A DNA stretch of 6,071 bases from Candidatus Omnitrophota bacterium (GTDB lineage: Bacteria; Omnitrophota; Koll11; Pluralincolimonadales; Pluralincolimonadaceae). How positions within the stretch are numbered: position 1 is the stretch's first letter; every line of letters begins with the position of its first letter. Both the position numbers and the translations under genes were made by a program. The stretch lies in contig JAKLIT010000081.1 of assembly GCA_022709465.1 (NCBI GenBank), positions 1 through 6,071 of the forward strand, read 5' to 3'. Positions 5,270 to 6,071 of the stretch are shown one piece after another. Below the pieces are notes generated by a model. That model did no database searches. It had not been told where the DNA came from and saw only the letters and a program-made list of their open reading frames with translations.

Positions 5270-6071
5270 GAGGCGTTCTCCGAATCCATAAGGCCTTCGC
5301 AGCCCGCGCCGGCATTATCATGCCCGGCCGGCAATACGATCCTGTGCCTGCCCGCTATGTCCATGAGGATATTCAACTCTGCCGGCCCCCATATGAGGCA
5401 TTTCGCGTCCTTCGCGATCAGCTTCGCGTTTGCGCCGATATCTGCGGCCGTGATTATTATCCTGCGCTTCAGGCCGTCCTTATATTTCCTGCAATGGTTT
5501 ATGTAATCGATTATATGGTTATCCCCGAGGTCCCTGGCGCTGAACAGCAGGACCCATATTGAATCCGCGCCCGAGAGTTTTATGTATGAAATGCCGTCCG
5601 TCTTCGAGCGCTCGAGCTCGCATGACTTGAAATGAGGTATCCTCAGGCTCTTCCCGGACAGCTCTACGAGTTCTCCCCTGAACGACATGAAAAGCTCTCC
5701 CGTTATCCCTGCCCTCTCCCCGCTGTTCTCCGACACGTATGAATCGATGAATCCCGAGACCGATTCCCTGAACCTCGATATCTTCGGCTCGTAACCGCTG
5801 TCGAACAGGTACTCCTTGCTGTGGTAGACGTTCTTTAGCCAGAATTCGAAGACCTTGTCCCTTATAAGATAGCATACCCCGTGCTTCGAGACCTTTCCGG
5901 AATCTATCAACCTGTCGAGCAGCGCGGCCGCCTCGGGCTTCTTTACTCGGGACGACGTCGCAAGCTCCGTAATCTTCTTCGCGCCGCCCGATAATGCCAG
6001 CAAGACGGGCGTCATACGCCTGTCCATCTCCTCGAACTCTGTCAGGACGACCGAAAAATGCTGGTTCAATA
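5266..6071 (-). CDS. C-terminal part of an ATPase_2-type AAA protein: winged helix plus nuclease-like (DUF234-like) domain; runs off the right edge
   Basis: The visible 267 or so residues lack any P-loop, and the reading frame is open to the right edge, so the nucleotide-binding half should lie outside. The first codon that could serve as a start in the window is TTG at 6069, but it is probably internal. Counting from there, residues 15-80 fit the winged helix that follows the AAA core in ATPase_2/DUF234 proteins: LALSGGAKKITELA (24-37), a second helix AAALLDRLIDSGKVSK (47-62), then YLIRDKVFEFWLKNVY (67-82). Residues 95-240 resemble the restriction-endonuclease-like tail of these proteins, with strands around IWVLLFSARD (171-180) and KRRIIIT (201-207). 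In the place where an E-x-K catalytic pair is expected I see FSAR, so nuclease activity is doubtful. Function is unknown. The stop overlaps the phosphoesterase start as ATGA. Confidence 0.72.
   Translation of the reverse strand, partial: LNQHFSVVLTEFEEMDRRMTPVLLALSGGAKKITELATSSRVKKPEAAALLDRLIDSGKVSKHGVCYLIRDKVFEFWLKNVYHSKEYLFDSGYEPKISRFRESVSGFIDSYVSENSGERAGITGELFMSFRGELVELSGKSLRIPHFKSCELERSKTDGISYIKLSGADSIWVLLFSARDLGDNHIIDYINHCRKYKDGLKRRIIITAADIGANAKLIAKDAKCLIWGPAELNILMDIAGRHRIVLPAGHDNAGAGCEGLMDSENAS

Noticed and set aside
5519..5875. Minus-strand frame of 118 residues inside the ATPase-like gene
   Set aside because: It is an Arg/Gly-rich shadow in another frame, with no motifs, inside a longer gene with recognisable domains.
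1..6071. Defence system, prophage, transposon or CRISPR
   Set aside because: No transposase, integrase, cas gene, spaced repeats or terminal inverted repeats were seen. The ATPase/nuclease-like tail alone is not enough to call defence, and its neighbours are housekeeping genes.

Overview
All ten genes in this window lie on the minus strand, so transcription runs from the high coordinates to the low ones. They are packed almost without gaps. The organism is most likely a member of the PVC superphylum, and Candidatus Omnitrophota (OP3) fits best. The main evidence is the small basic protein at 1479-1778, which begins MSIHPSL and continues with GHRSVFKRFERIK and DSVFGLPKVK. This matches the PVC 'signature protein' family as I remember it. 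The two-SH3 lipid-free envelope protein, frequent ATA isoleucine codons and moderate GC content are compatible with Omnitrophota but do not prove it.

Layout in order of transcription, right to left: (1) the C-terminal part of an AAA/ATPase_2-type protein with a winged helix and a nuclease-like tail, cut by the right edge; (2) a YfcE/MJ0936-type metallophosphoesterase; (3) a HIT-family protein resembling Ap4A phosphorylase; (4) a dGTPase-type HD triphosphohydrolase; (5) a membrane-anchored AsmA/GspN-like protein; (6) a type II membrane protein with a SPOR domain; (7) the PVC signature protein with an Ala/Pro/Lys tail; (8) a secreted protein with two SH3 domains; (9) a free-standing tRNA-binding OB-fold protein like the MetRS C-terminal domain; (10) the N-terminus of a site-2-protease (M50) membrane metalloprotease, cut by the left edge.

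Four junctions are 4-base ATGA stop/start overlaps, one is a 22-base overlap, and three of the other four gaps are 16 bases or less. The only gap of any size is 50 bases (2389-2438). It holds a plausible internal promoter and the SPOR gene's ribosome binding site. No stretch of 300 bases lacks a gene. I see no RNA genes, mobile elements, CRISPR arrays or convincing terminators.

The right half is mainly nucleotide and phosphate housekeeping (phosphoesterase, HIT, dGTPase). The left half is mainly cell-envelope proteins (AsmA-like, SPOR, SH3, M50 protease) with two nucleic-acid-binding proteins among them. I do not see a new defence or mobile system. The most interesting points are the tailed PVC signature protein, the uncharacterised envelope proteins, and the apparently inactivated nuclease-like domain at the right edge.
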